A DNA stretch of 64,000 bases. Origin: Amycolatopsis mediterranei (GTDB taxonomy: Bacteria; Actinomycetota; Actinomycetes; Mycobacteriales; Pseudonocardiaceae). The notes beneath the pieces were generated by a model. The model saw only the letters and a list, made by a program, of their open reading frames with translations, was not told where the DNA came from and ran no database searches. The translations under genes and the position numbers were made by a program. The stretch's first letter is position 1, and each line of letters opens with the position of its first letter. The stretch is from assembly GCF_026017845.1 (NCBI RefSeq), contig NZ_CP100416.1:3442948-3506947 (forward strand). The letters are read 5' to 3'. Shown here piece after piece: positions 1 through 7,469 of this stretch.

Positions 1-1247
1 ATCCGGGTGTCGCTGCCGGGTTCGACCACGACGAGGGTGCGCCCACGCAGCCGGGGGACGACGCCGAGGCTGTGCCGCGCGCCGGCGGCGAGGGCGGGTT
101 CCCACCGCCGGCTGTCCACCCCGCCCCAGGCCGCGGCGAACCGCAGCGGCCCCGCCCCGGACGCGCGGACTTCCCCGCGATCCCCGATCCGCGCGGCGAC
201 GGCCATGGCGGTCTCGAACCCGATCCCGGCGGCGTCGAACCGGCGCAGGTGGGCGAGCAGAACGGGGAGGGGCAGGTGCGGGATGAGCGGCTCCAGCCGG
301 GTGAGGCCGCCGGGCCGGGCCAGCAGGTCGGCCACGGGGAGGGCCGCGAGGAGGATCTCGGTCTGCGCCGGGGTGGTGGCCCGCCGCAGCTGGGCAAGCC
401 ACTGCCCGGGCGGCGGGTGGCCGTAGTCCGAACGGAGCCGGGCGAGCAGGTGCAGCGGGCCGGCCAGCGCCGGGTGAGCAGTGGTCGACTGTCCCGGCCG
501 GACTGCCACATGGCCCCGCCGCGGCGGCTCTGTCTGCTCCTCGCCTCCGGCACCGACCACCCCGGCAGCCGGCGGGAGCCCGGAAGCATCCAGCCGATCG
601 AAGTCCCCCGCCGAGGCCGCAACGACTCCGTCTTCCGGACCAGGGATCCCGGCCCAGCTTCGCACCAGCGGCAACGTTTCCGGAACCGTCCGTACCCTCC
701 CGTGCCGCCGGGCCAGTGCGTGCCGGAACAGGTCGCCCTGGGCATTGTCGCGGGCCCGGGGATGGACGAGCCTGATCACCTCGCCGAAACGCAGGGGCCG
801 GGGCGTGCCGATGCCGCCCAGCCACGGCAGGTCGGCGCGGACGAAGCCCAGCTCGAAGTGGTGGCCGCCGTCGTCGTACGCCAGCAGGGCCGGCTCGTCG
901 TACAACCGCGTCACCGCGTCGGCCACGCCGCGCTTCACCGGCTTCGGCAGCGATGGCCCGTACGCGAAAGCCCAATAGGCCAGCACGTGCCCCGGGTCGT
1001 CGGCGCGGCACAACACCGACGCGATCACCTGCCGCGAGAGCCCGTGCTCACCCCGCTCCAGCCGCCCGGTCACGAACGCCGCCGCCCCGACCAGCGCCGC
1101 GTAACGCATCGGGGTCTCGACGCGCAGCCAGCGCAGGAAACCCGGCGCCCAGCCCGGATCCGCCGCCCGCAGCAGCGAAACGTACCGCTCCCTCTCCGAA
1201 CGCGGCCACGCGAAGAACGCGTCCTGGTACGCCGCCCTGGCCAGCAC
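1..1247 (-). CDS. TROVE (Ro60-like) domain protein, C-terminus off the window edge
   Basis: The minus-strand reading contains hallmark TROVE segments: LPKPVKRGVADAVTRLYDE, then RFGEVIRLVHP and QGDLFRHALARRHG. This is the actinobacterial Ro60-type family that binds Y-like RNAs and usually ends in a von Willebrand A domain. About 415 residues are visible before the edge. The VWA entry reads TLVVVEPGSD where the family has a V-D-x-S-G-S MIDAS, so the metal site looks lost. Between the in-frame stop near 1470 and the conserved region there is no ATG, GTG or TTG; the first usable codon is the GTG at 1247. That start gives an N-terminus about 45-50 residues shorter than typical relatives. A poorly conserved segment of roughly 80 residues follows RRHG. 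It is a diverged paralogue or a decaying gene. Family assignment is firm; start and functionality are not. Confidence 0.75.
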   Translation of the reverse strand, partial: MLARAAYQDAFFAWPRSERERYVSLLRAADPGWAPGFLRWLRVETPMRYAALVGAAAFVTGRLERGEHGLSRQVIASVLCRADDPGHVLAYWAFAYGPSLPKPVKRGVADAVTRLYDEPALLAYDDGGHHFELGFVRADLPWLGGIGTPRPLRFGEVIRLVHPRARDNAQGDLFRHALARRHGRVRTVPETLPLVRSWAGIPGPEDGVVAASAGDFDRLDASGLPPAAGVVGAGGEEQTEPPRRGHVAVRPGQSTTAHPALAGPLHLLARLRSDYGHPPPGQWLAQLRRATTPAQTEILLAALPVADLLARPGGLTRLEPLIPHLPLPVLLAHLRRFDAAGIGFETAMAVAARIGDRGEVRASGAGPLRFAAAWGGVDSRRWEPALAAGARHSLGVVPRLRGRTLVVVEPGSDTR

Positions 1248-1464
1248 CGTCCGGTACAGCTCTTCGATGATCGCCCCTCCCCCGTGCGGCCCGCGAACGA
1301 GGAGAACCGAGACCCGGATCGGCTCCGGGCTGGTCGTCGGCGGACGGTGAGGGGAACACGCGCCACCCCTCCACTCGCTCCGGATCGCGACCCACAGCCA
1401 CGCACCGGAACTCCCCGCTCGCAGGCCCCGCCAGCGTAGCGACGGGGTCCGACAAGAACCGCGG

Positions 1465-4400
1465 CTAGCTCAGCTTCGCGGCCACGTTGTACGCCTCCAC
1501 CAGCAGTTTCGCGTTCGGCACCCGCCGCTGCGGCTCGACGCGGATCGTGCGGCTCTCCCCCGGCAGCAGCCAGAAGTAGTTGTCGCCGTAGCGGGTCGGC
1601 AGCACGCGGTCGGTGCCGTTGCGTTCGCGCAGCGACAGCCGGATCATCGCCGCGACCGTCCGCCCGTCGTTGCGGACCGTCGCGGTGTACGCGTCGCCGT
1701 CCGGTCGCAGCGACGTGGTCAAGCGCGCGCCCGGGAGCTGGTTGAGCGCGCGCATCGCCGCGTCCGTGCGGTACCGCCAGTACGTGTTCTCGGACAGCAC
1801 CGTGCCCCGGCCGTCGGTCAGGGTCAGCCGCAGCAGGTGCAGGTCCGGCAGGCCGTCGGCGAACGGGACGGTGAACGCGGCCGCGGCCGCAACCGGCGCC
1901 ACGTCGAGCTGCTGCTCCTTGGCCTGGCCGAGCGCCGCGCCGTCGAGGCCGTACAGCCGCGCGGTGGCCGTCACGCCGGCCAGCGCCGCCGGGGTGTGGT
2001 TGACCACCCGCACCTGCCACGTCGTGAGGTCCGCTTGGACGTGCCGGGCCTCGCAGCCCTTGCGCGCGCCGTAGTAGCTGCCGTTGACGTCGAGGTCGTA
2101 GTCGTAGGTCTGCCACACCGTGCTGTGCCACGCCGGGTGCGACATCCACAGCAGCACGCCGGTGGCGTCGTTCCACAGTTTCGCGTTCCACGCCTCGAAG
2201 ATCGCGCGCATGCTCTCGTAGTTGACGAACTGTGCCTTGCGGCAGAACTCGGCCAGGCTCGTCGACGGCGCCAGCCGGGCGTCGATCGCCGCCAGGTAGC
2301 TCTGCGGCGACTGGTTGCCGCCCGTCGACCAGTCGTGCAGGAACCACGACGCGCCGATCGGCCAGCCGGGGTCACCGGCGCCGACCAGGTTGCGCATGCT
2401 TTCGACGACCGACACCGTCGGCAGCCCGATCTCGCTCCAGAACCCGTACTTCCCGCCGGTCGCCTCGCCCGAGAAGTACCGCTTCGGGTCCTGCCAGTAG
2501 TAGGGCCCGTCGCCGGTGATCACGCCGCCCGCCGAATTGCCCTGGTAGAGCAGGTCGGTGTGCGTGTGGACGAGGTCCCGCAGCGCGTTGTCGATGGCCG
2601 GCGGCGGGGTGCCCTCGTTGCAGCCGAACCAGACGGTCGCGCACGCGTGGTGGCGGTAGCGAAGCACCGTGTCCTTCGCCTGCGCGAGGAAGATGTCGTG
2701 GTTGGCCGGGTCGGTCGACCAGCCGTCCCAGAACTCGTTCCACAGCAGGATGCCGTACTTGTCGCAGGCGTCGAACAGCTCCGGCCGGTACGACGAGCCG
2801 ACCCAGTTGCGGATCAGCGTGAAGTTCATGTCGCGGTGCATCGCGACGACGGCGTCGGCCCGCTCGGCCGGCATCCGGCGCAGCAGCTCGTCCCAGCCCC
2901 AGCTGCCGCCGCGGGCGAAGATCTTGACGCCGTTGACGAGGAAGGTCAGCGGCTTCGGGCTGTTGTCGACCGAAGCGGCGGTGGTCCAGGTGTCGCCGTC
3001 CTGCGACACCTGGATCTCGAACGTCGCCGCGTAGGCGGTTTCCCAGGTCAGCACGACACGGTCGAACGCCGTCGTGGCGCCGAGGTCGACCTGCAGCCAC
3101 TGGTCGTCGCTGTAGGCCGACGTCCAGCGCGTGTTCGGGTCGCCGTCGAAGGCGCGCTCGGGCGGGTTGCCGTCGGCCACCGACTGGGAGGCCGACGGTT
3201 TGCCCTGTGCCAGGTCGGTGCCGGGGTTCCCGCTGTCGATCACCGACATGGTCCAGAGCGAGAAGCCCCAGCCGGTGGCGCGCTTGCGCCCCTGCATGCG
3301 GACGAACCGGGTGTTCTGCGGCGCGAGCTCGACGGTCTGGGTGGCGCGGCCGTCGGCGATGACGATCGGCAGGTCGTAGGAGTAGCCGATTTCGCGCAGG
3401 CCGATCTTGACCGCCCGGCGGTCGCTCGTGGCGGCGCCGATCGCCGCGGTCAGCGTCAGGTCGTAGCGGTTCGGGTCGCCGTAGCCGTTGGGCCACCACA
3501 GCTTCGCGTTCTCGACCCGCTGCTTCGGGAACACGACGTCGGTGCTCTGCCCGGCCGGGATCGTCACCGTGCTCGCCAGGTTCACCGGACCGAAGGCGGC
3601 GGTGACCTTGACGCGCTGGGCGGTCGCGGCGGCGTTGCGCACCGGGACGGTGAGCGTGACCTCGGCGGTCTTGCCGTCGGGCACCTTCGTGTCGACCCGG
3701 ACGTCCCCGAGCACGGCGGCGCCGGTGGAGCGCAGGCGGACGTGGTCCCAGAGGCCCGATGCGCGGTCGCGCACCGCGGGCATCCAGTCCCAGCCGGAGA
3801 CGGCGAGGTAGGTGGGCGAGTTGTCGAACATCGTGCCGCCCGCGTCGACCCACGAGCTGCCGTCGGCCCCCTTGTCGCCGGGGCTGCCGGGCCGCGGCAT
3901 CGGCGAGATCTTCACGGCCAGGACCTGCTCGCCGGTGCGGCGCAGTGCGGCGGTGACGTCGTGGACGCCGCGGCCGAACGGGTGAGTCTGCGTGGCGATT
4001 TCGGCGCCGTTGAGCCAGATCTGCGCTTCGTGGTTGACGCCGTCGAACTCCAGCCAGACGTGGCGACCCGGGGCGGTGTCCAGGTCACGGGGCAGGGCGA
4101 AGCGGCGGCGGTACCACCAGGCGTGGCGCGAAAGCGCTTCCGGGACGTGCAGGGTGTTCATCCCGGCCACCGGGTCGGGCAGTTGTCCCTGCTCGACGAG
4201 CGAGGCCAGCACCGTGCCGGGCACGGTCGCCGGGAGCCAGCCGCGGGTGTCCACAGTGGAAGCCGAGAGCACCTGGCCGTCGCCGCTGGGTGCCCAGTCG
4301 TCCATGGTGAGCACCCAGCCGGATTCGAGCGGCACGGTGCCGTCCGCCGCCACGGCCGGCGCGGGCGGGTCGTCGTTCGGGCGCACCGGGAAGCTCGTCC

Positions 4401-5046
4401 AGCCGCGGACCGCGGGCCGGGCCTCGCGGCTGGTGCCGAAGACCTGGAAGCCGTTGAGGCCCAGCGGGTTCGTCGTCGAGCGGCGGCTCGCGGTGAAGCG
4501 GACCCAGCGTGCGGTGACGGCCAGGGGGATCGTGACGACCCCGCCGGTGCCCGCGTCGGTGTGGTGCACGGTGCGCCAGGCCTTGCCGTCGCCGGAGACG
4601 TCGAGGTCGAAGGCCGTCGCGTAGCTGGACTGGATCTCGAACCCGCTGGTGCGAGAGCGGGAAGCGCCGGCGTCGAAAGCCGGGTCGCCGGGCCGGGCCT
4701 CGAAGGTGAGGACCACGGATTCGATGGCGCACGGGGCCTGCAGGTCGACGACGATCCACTGGTCGTCGCCGCCGGCGGCGCGCCAGCCGGAGCCGCGGAC
4801 GCCGGTCTGGGCGAGGCCGTCGACGGCGAACTCGGCCGGGGTGGCGGCGTAGGCCGTCGAGGAGACCTGGACCGGCCGGAACAGGGCGAGGTCGCTCTTG
4901 CGGCTCTCGGGCGCGACCGGTGCGGCCGGTGCTGCCGACGCGACACCGGGCAGGACGGCCGCCAGCCCGAACCCGGCCAGCAGCCCGGTCCCCGCGGTCA
5001 GGACGTGCCGACGGGACAGGGCGGCCACCTCGTTCTCCTCCGCCAT
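1465..5046 (-). CDS. Tat-exported GH2 glycoside hydrolase (exo-beta-glucosaminidase/mannosidase-like) with two F5/8C domains
   Basis: This 1193-residue protein begins at the ATG at 5046, preceded by a GAAGGGA ribosome site; a TTG six codons upstream is less likely. A twin-arginine signal (SRRHVLTAG, residues about 11-19) exports it folded. A discoidin/CBM32-like domain spans about 50-210. The GH2 sugar-binding, Ig-like and TIM-barrel domains follow, and a second discoidin-like domain (about 570-695) is inserted ahead of the barrel. WFGCNEG carries the probable acid/base Glu811 and FWSEIG the probable nucleophile Glu872. Overall it resembles CsxA-type exo-beta-D-glucosaminidases and GH2 beta-mannosidases; the exact substrate cannot be read from sequence. 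It stands alone, with a LacI-type operator and promoter just upstream, so substrate-induced derepression is likely. Confidence 0.88.
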   Translation of the reverse strand: MAEENEVAALSRRHVLTAGTGLLAGFGLAAVLPGVASAAPAAPVAPESRKSDLALFRPVQVSSTAYAATPAEFAVDGLAQTGVRGSGWRAAGGDDQWIVVDLQAPCAIESVVLTFEARPGDPAFDAGASRSRTSGFEIQSSYATAFDLDVSGDGKAWRTVHHTDAGTGGVVTIPLAVTARWVRFTASRRSTTNPLGLNGFQVFGTSREARPAVRGWTSFPVRPNDDPPAPAVAADGTVPLESGWVLTMDDWAPSGDGQVLSASTVDTRGWLPATVPGTVLASLVEQGQLPDPVAGMNTLHVPEALSRHAWWYRRRFALPRDLDTAPGRHVWLEFDGVNHEAQIWLNGAEIATQTHPFGRGVHDVTAALRRTGEQVLAVKISPMPRPGSPGDKGADGSSWVDAGGTMFDNSPTYLAVSGWDWMPAVRDRASGLWDHVRLRSTGAAVLGDVRVDTKVPDGKTAEVTLTVPVRNAAATAQRVKVTAAFGPVNLASTVTIPAGQSTDVVFPKQRVENAKLWWPNGYGDPNRYDLTLTAAIGAATSDRRAVKIGLREIGYSYDLPIVIADGRATQTVELAPQNTRFVRMQGRKRATGWGFSLWTMSVIDSGNPGTDLAQGKPSASQSVADGNPPERAFDGDPNTRWTSAYSDDQWLQVDLGATTAFDRVVLTWETAYAATFEIQVSQDGDTWTTAASVDNSPKPLTFLVNGVKIFARGGSWGWDELLRRMPAERADAVVAMHRDMNFTLIRNWVGSSYRPELFDACDKYGILLWNEFWDGWSTDPANHDIFLAQAKDTVLRYRHHACATVWFGCNEGTPPPAIDNALRDLVHTHTDLLYQGNSAGGVITGDGPYYWQDPKRYFSGEATGGKYGFWSEIGLPTVSVVESMRNLVGAGDPGWPIGASWFLHDWSTGGNQSPQSYLAAIDARLAPSTSLAEFCRKAQFVNYESMRAIFEAWNAKLWNDATGVLLWMSHPAWHSTVWQTYDYDLDVNGSYYGARKGCEARHVQADLTTWQVRVVNHTPAALAGVTATARLYGLDGAALGQAKEQQLDVAPVAAAAAFTVPFADGLPDLHLLRLTLTDGRGTVLSENTYWRYRTDAAMRALNQLPGARLTTSLRPDGDAYTATVRNDGRTVAAMIRLSLRERNGTDRVLPTRYGDNYFWLLPGESRTIRVEPQRRVPNAKLLVEAYNVAAKLS

Positions 5047-5113
5047 GCGGATTCCCTTCTCCAAGCGGTTCTTCCAGCGGCAACCGGGACCTGGCGGGGT
5101 GGGGCGCCGGGGA

Positions 5114-5129
5114 CTGACAACGTTGCCAG
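5114..5129. promoter_or_regulatory. LacI-type operator before the GH2 gene
   Basis: On the minus strand CTGGCAACGTTGTCAG is a 16-bp near-perfect palindrome with a central CG, typical of LacI-family operators. It lies directly downstream of the predicted -10, where a bound repressor would block transcription. The cognate LacI protein is unknown. Confidence 0.55.
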
Positions 5130-5131
5130 GA

Positions 5132-5161
5132 AGCTTCCGTCGCGGTCGCCGACACCGTCAA
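5132..5161 (-). promoter_or_regulatory. Candidate promoter of the GH2 gene
   Basis: The minus strand shows TTGACG (5156-5161), an 18-bp spacer and GAAGCT (5132-5137). The same architecture precedes several pectin-locus genes in this window. The -10 is weak, so this is a prediction from shared layout. Confidence 0.4.
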
Positions 5162-5273
5162 GAAGACAAGGAGGACAAGAATCCGCAACGCTGACATCGA
5201 TGTCGCCGACCAGCCCCACTGAGCGGGACGCGGTAGGGTTGCAACGAACTTGCAGCGATCTTGGGAGGCCCGA

Positions 5274-5708
5274 GTGGTCCAAGTCGAACGCACGGTCCGG
5301 GTGGCGACGCCGATCGGCGCGGTGGCGCAGTACCTGGCCGACTTCGCGCACACGGAGGACTGGGACCCGGGCACGATCTCGTGCACCCGCACCGACCCGG
5401 GGCCGATCGTGGTGGGTGCGCGGTGGCACAACGTTTCGGAGTTCCGCGGCCGGAAGACGGAGCTGGACTACCGCCTGACCCGCCGCGAACCGGGCAAGGT
5501 GACCTTCGTCGGCGAGAACAAGACCGCCACCTCGACCGACGACTTCACGCTCACGTCCGGCCCGGACGGCACGACGGTCCGGTACCGCGCGACGATCGTG
5601 TTCCACGGCTGGGCGAAGCTCGCGAGCCCGCTGCTGAAGCGCGAGTTCGAGCGGCTGGGCGACGAGGTGGTGCCGAAACTGCGCCGGGTGCTGGACGAGC
5701 TGGGCTGA
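5274..5708 (+). CDS. SRPBCC family protein
   Basis: A 144-residue single-domain protein with the START/Bet v1-like pattern: an N-terminal strand (VERTVRVATPIGAVAQYLAD), a central FRGRKTELDYRL strand pair and a long C-terminal helix (LKREFERLGDEVVPKLRRVLDEL). Such proteins form a hydrophobic pocket and are often polyketide-cyclase-like or lipid binding; no substrate can be assigned. The GTG at 5274 is chosen because GGGAGG lies five bases upstream; an in-frame TTG at 5250 lacks a ribosome site. TAGGGT at 5234-5239 is a plausible -10. The gene converges on the MerR-type gene. Confidence 0.8.
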   Translation: MVQVERTVRVATPIGAVAQYLADFAHTEDWDPGTISCTRTDPGPIVVGARWHNVSEFRGRKTELDYRLTRREPGKVTFVGENKTATSTDDFTLTSGPDGTTVRYRATIVFHGWAKLASPLLKREFERLGDEVVPKLRRVLDELG

Positions 5709-5736
5709 CCGCCCCGCGGCAGCGTCGAATCTCGTC

Positions 5737-5758
5737 GGGCCCTCCGCAAGGAGGGGCC
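5737..5758. terminator. Hairpin between convergent genes
   Basis: CCCTCC and GGAGGG pair around a GCAA tetraloop, with two more G:C pairs after one mismatch. It lies between the SRPBCC stop (5708) and the MerR stop (5764) and can terminate both. There is no U-tract, as is usual in high-GC actinomycetes. Confidence 0.5.
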
Positions 5759-5763
5759 GGCCC

Positions 5764-6636
5764 TCAGGCCTCCGTGTGCTCCACCGCCAGTTCCACCGCC
5801 GAGGCCAGGTCGTTCACCCACCGGAAGCCGCGATCGCCCAGGTGCACCCAGCCCGGACCGGCCGTGCCCACTTCGCAGCCCGACGCGCGGAGCCGGGCCG
5901 CCAGGAGGTCGTCGGCCGTGGTCGGGGCGGTCGACCACAGCAGCACCAGCACCGGGTCCAGCCGGGCCGCCAGGTCCGCCACCGTTTCGGCCGGGACCAG
6001 CTGGCCCAGGTACGCCACCGGGACCGCCGCTTCGGCCAGGGTGGCCCGCAGCGCCTCGATCGGCAGCGAGTGCCGCTCCGCCGGGCAACAGGCCAGCAGC
6101 ACCGGGCGGCCCGGCACCGCCGCCGGGAACCGGCGGCTGAAGCGCTCGAACGCCAGGGAGATCTCCGACGTCAGCGCCCACTCGGATGCGAAACACACGT
6201 CGCCGCGCTGCCAGCGGTCGCCCAAGCCGCGCAGGACCGGTGCCAGCACCTCGGTCCAGGCCGCGGCGGGGCCCAGCGTGCTCAGCGTTTCGTCGAGCAG
6301 CCCCGCCACCGAGGCGTACCGCAGCTCCTCCGCCGCGTCCGCGAGCTCCCGCACGCGGCGGGCCGCCGGCACCTCGAGCCCGGCGGGCGCGCGGCCGAAC
6401 GCCGCTTCCGCCGCCTCCCGCACCGGCATCCCCCGTCCGACCAGCCGCTGCATGTGCTGCAGGCGGCGGACGTCGGCGTCGGAATAGCGGCGGTGGCGCC
6501 CGGCGCCGGCGGGCGGGCCGATCCCGTACCGCGCGCTCCAGCTGCGCAGCGTCACCGGCGACACCCCGAGCAGCTCGGCCACCTTGCCGGGCGCCCAGGC
6601 CCCGGCGACCGGTAGCGCGTCGTTGTCGGGTTCCAC
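5764..6636 (-). CDS. MerR family regulator with cobalamin-binding-like domain (LitR/CarH type)
   Basis: A 290-residue regulator. Residues about 14-80 are a MerR winged helix (KVAELLGVSPVTLRSWSARYGIG, then RRYSDADVRRLQHMQRLV). Residues about 100-170 match the four-helix cap, and 175-290 the Rossmann domain, of adenosylcobalamin photoreceptors. Key motifs are altered: the cap has W142-x9-E152-W153 where CarH has W-x9-E-H, and the Rossmann motif is E187-R-H189-S-L-P instead of D-x-H-x-x-G. The axial-type His189 remains, so B12 or light sensing is possible but uncertain. The GTG at 6636 is preferred because a GCGAAGGGG ribosome site precedes it. TAAACT (minus strand, 6672-6677) is a plausible -10. 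Confidence 0.82.
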   Translation of the reverse strand: MEPDNDALPVAGAWAPGKVAELLGVSPVTLRSWSARYGIGPPAGAGRHRRYSDADVRRLQHMQRLVGRGMPVREAAEAAFGRAPAGLEVPAARRVRELADAAEELRYASVAGLLDETLSTLGPAAAWTEVLAPVLRGLGDRWQRGDVCFASEWALTSEISLAFERFSRRFPAAVPGRPVLLACCPAERHSLPIEALRATLAEAAVPVAYLGQLVPAETVADLAARLDPVLVLLWSTAPTTADDLLAARLRASGCEVGTAGPGWVHLGDRGFRWVNDLASAVELAVEHTEA

Positions 6637-6969
6637 CGTGCCCCTTCGCCTAGCTGACCGCGAACGGCCGAAGTTTAGCGATGTTCCCGGCGGCCGAACG
6701 GCGAAGACACGCAGGCCGCGGCGGGGACGCGGCGGCGGGGCGATGGCCGGCCGCGTCCCCTCCGGCGCCGGCGATCCGGCCCGCGTCGGCCGGATCGCGC
6801 CGGCCGCGCGGTGTGGCAACCGCCGCGGCCGGTGACGTGCCGGGGAACCACGCTATACCGTCTCGCAACGCTTGTGCATCGTCTTCCCTCGGATGCCGCA
6901 ACGGGCTCCGCGAGTGATCTCCCGCCGCGTCGGGTATCCGGGTCCGGGTGCCCGAAAAGGAGGGAACCG
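6637..6969. other. Divergent intergenic region
   Basis: The 333 bp between the MerR-type gene and the STAS gene hold no convincing ORF. The left part is GC-rich with overlapping GGCCGG inverted repeats. Visible signals are the MerR-side -10 (TAAACT, minus strand) and the sigma-B-like promoter at 6912-6937. Confidence 0.5.
6912..6937 (+). promoter_or_regulatory. Candidate sigma-B-like promoter of the STAS gene
   Basis: GAGT (6912-6915), 16 bases, then GGGTAT (6932-6937) match the actinobacterial stress-sigma pattern GNNT-N14-16-GGGTAY. Transcription would start near 6945, about 25 bases before the ATG at 6970. The pattern is short, so chance occurrence is possible. Confidence 0.35.
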
Positions 6970-7344
6970 ATGACCGAACACCCCCGCGCGTCCGGCCTCG
7001 CCGTCACGACCGACGCCGGCGTCGTGACCGTCCGCTGCGCGGGCGAACTGGACCTGCACAGCGCCAGCGAGCTGCGGGACGCCCTGCTGGGTTCCATCGT
7101 CGCCGGTGCCCGCGGGGTCGTCGTGGACCTCACCCAGACGACCTTCTGCGACTCGACCGTCTTCAGTGTGCTGGTCGAGGCCTACCGGGAAGCCGCCGCG
7201 CGGAACGTGCCCTACGCCATCGCCGCCGACGAGACCGCGGTCGCCCGGCCGTTGCAGCTCCTCGGCCTGGACCGGCTGCTGCCGCTGCACAGCGGGTCCG
7301 ACGCGGCCCGGGCGGCTGTCGCGGGCCGCGCGCACGAGTCCTGA
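6970..7344 (+). CDS. STAS domain anti-sigma factor antagonist
   Basis: A 124-residue single STAS domain: VRCAGELDLHSASELRDALL, a central VVVDLTQTTFCDSTVFSVLVEA, and a C-terminal RPLQLLGLDRLLPL segment. Asp61-Ser62 occupies the site phosphorylated by anti-sigma kinases in SpoIIAA and RsbV, so partner-switching control of an alternative sigma factor is expected. A strong AAAGGAGGGAA ribosome site precedes the ATG. No anti-sigma kinase or sigma gene lies nearby, so the partner is elsewhere. The candidate sigma-B-like promoter upstream would fit a feedback loop. Confidence 0.85.
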   Translation: MTEHPRASGLAVTTDAGVVTVRCAGELDLHSASELRDALLGSIVAGARGVVVDLTQTTFCDSTVFSVLVEAYREAAARNVPYAIAADETAVARPLQLLGLDRLLPLHSGSDAARAAVAGRAHES

Positions 7345-7469
7345 TCACCCCCTCGGCCCTGGTCCGGCGCCTCCGCGTTCGCTAGCTTGACGGTGATCGC
7401 AGTTTTCTGCGCCATCGCCGGGCGGCGCCGCGGGGAGCCGCCGGCCCGGCCGTTCCAGGGGGATACACC

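Noticed and set aside
1048..1455. Minus-strand ORF opening at an ATG upstream of the TROVE region
   Set aside because: It is in a different frame from the conserved TROVE sequence and resembles no family.
1837..5478. Very long plus-strand ORF opposite the GH2 gene
   Set aside because: It is the antisense shadow of a gene with clear domains; its product is Arg/Ala/Gly-rich low complexity with no motif.
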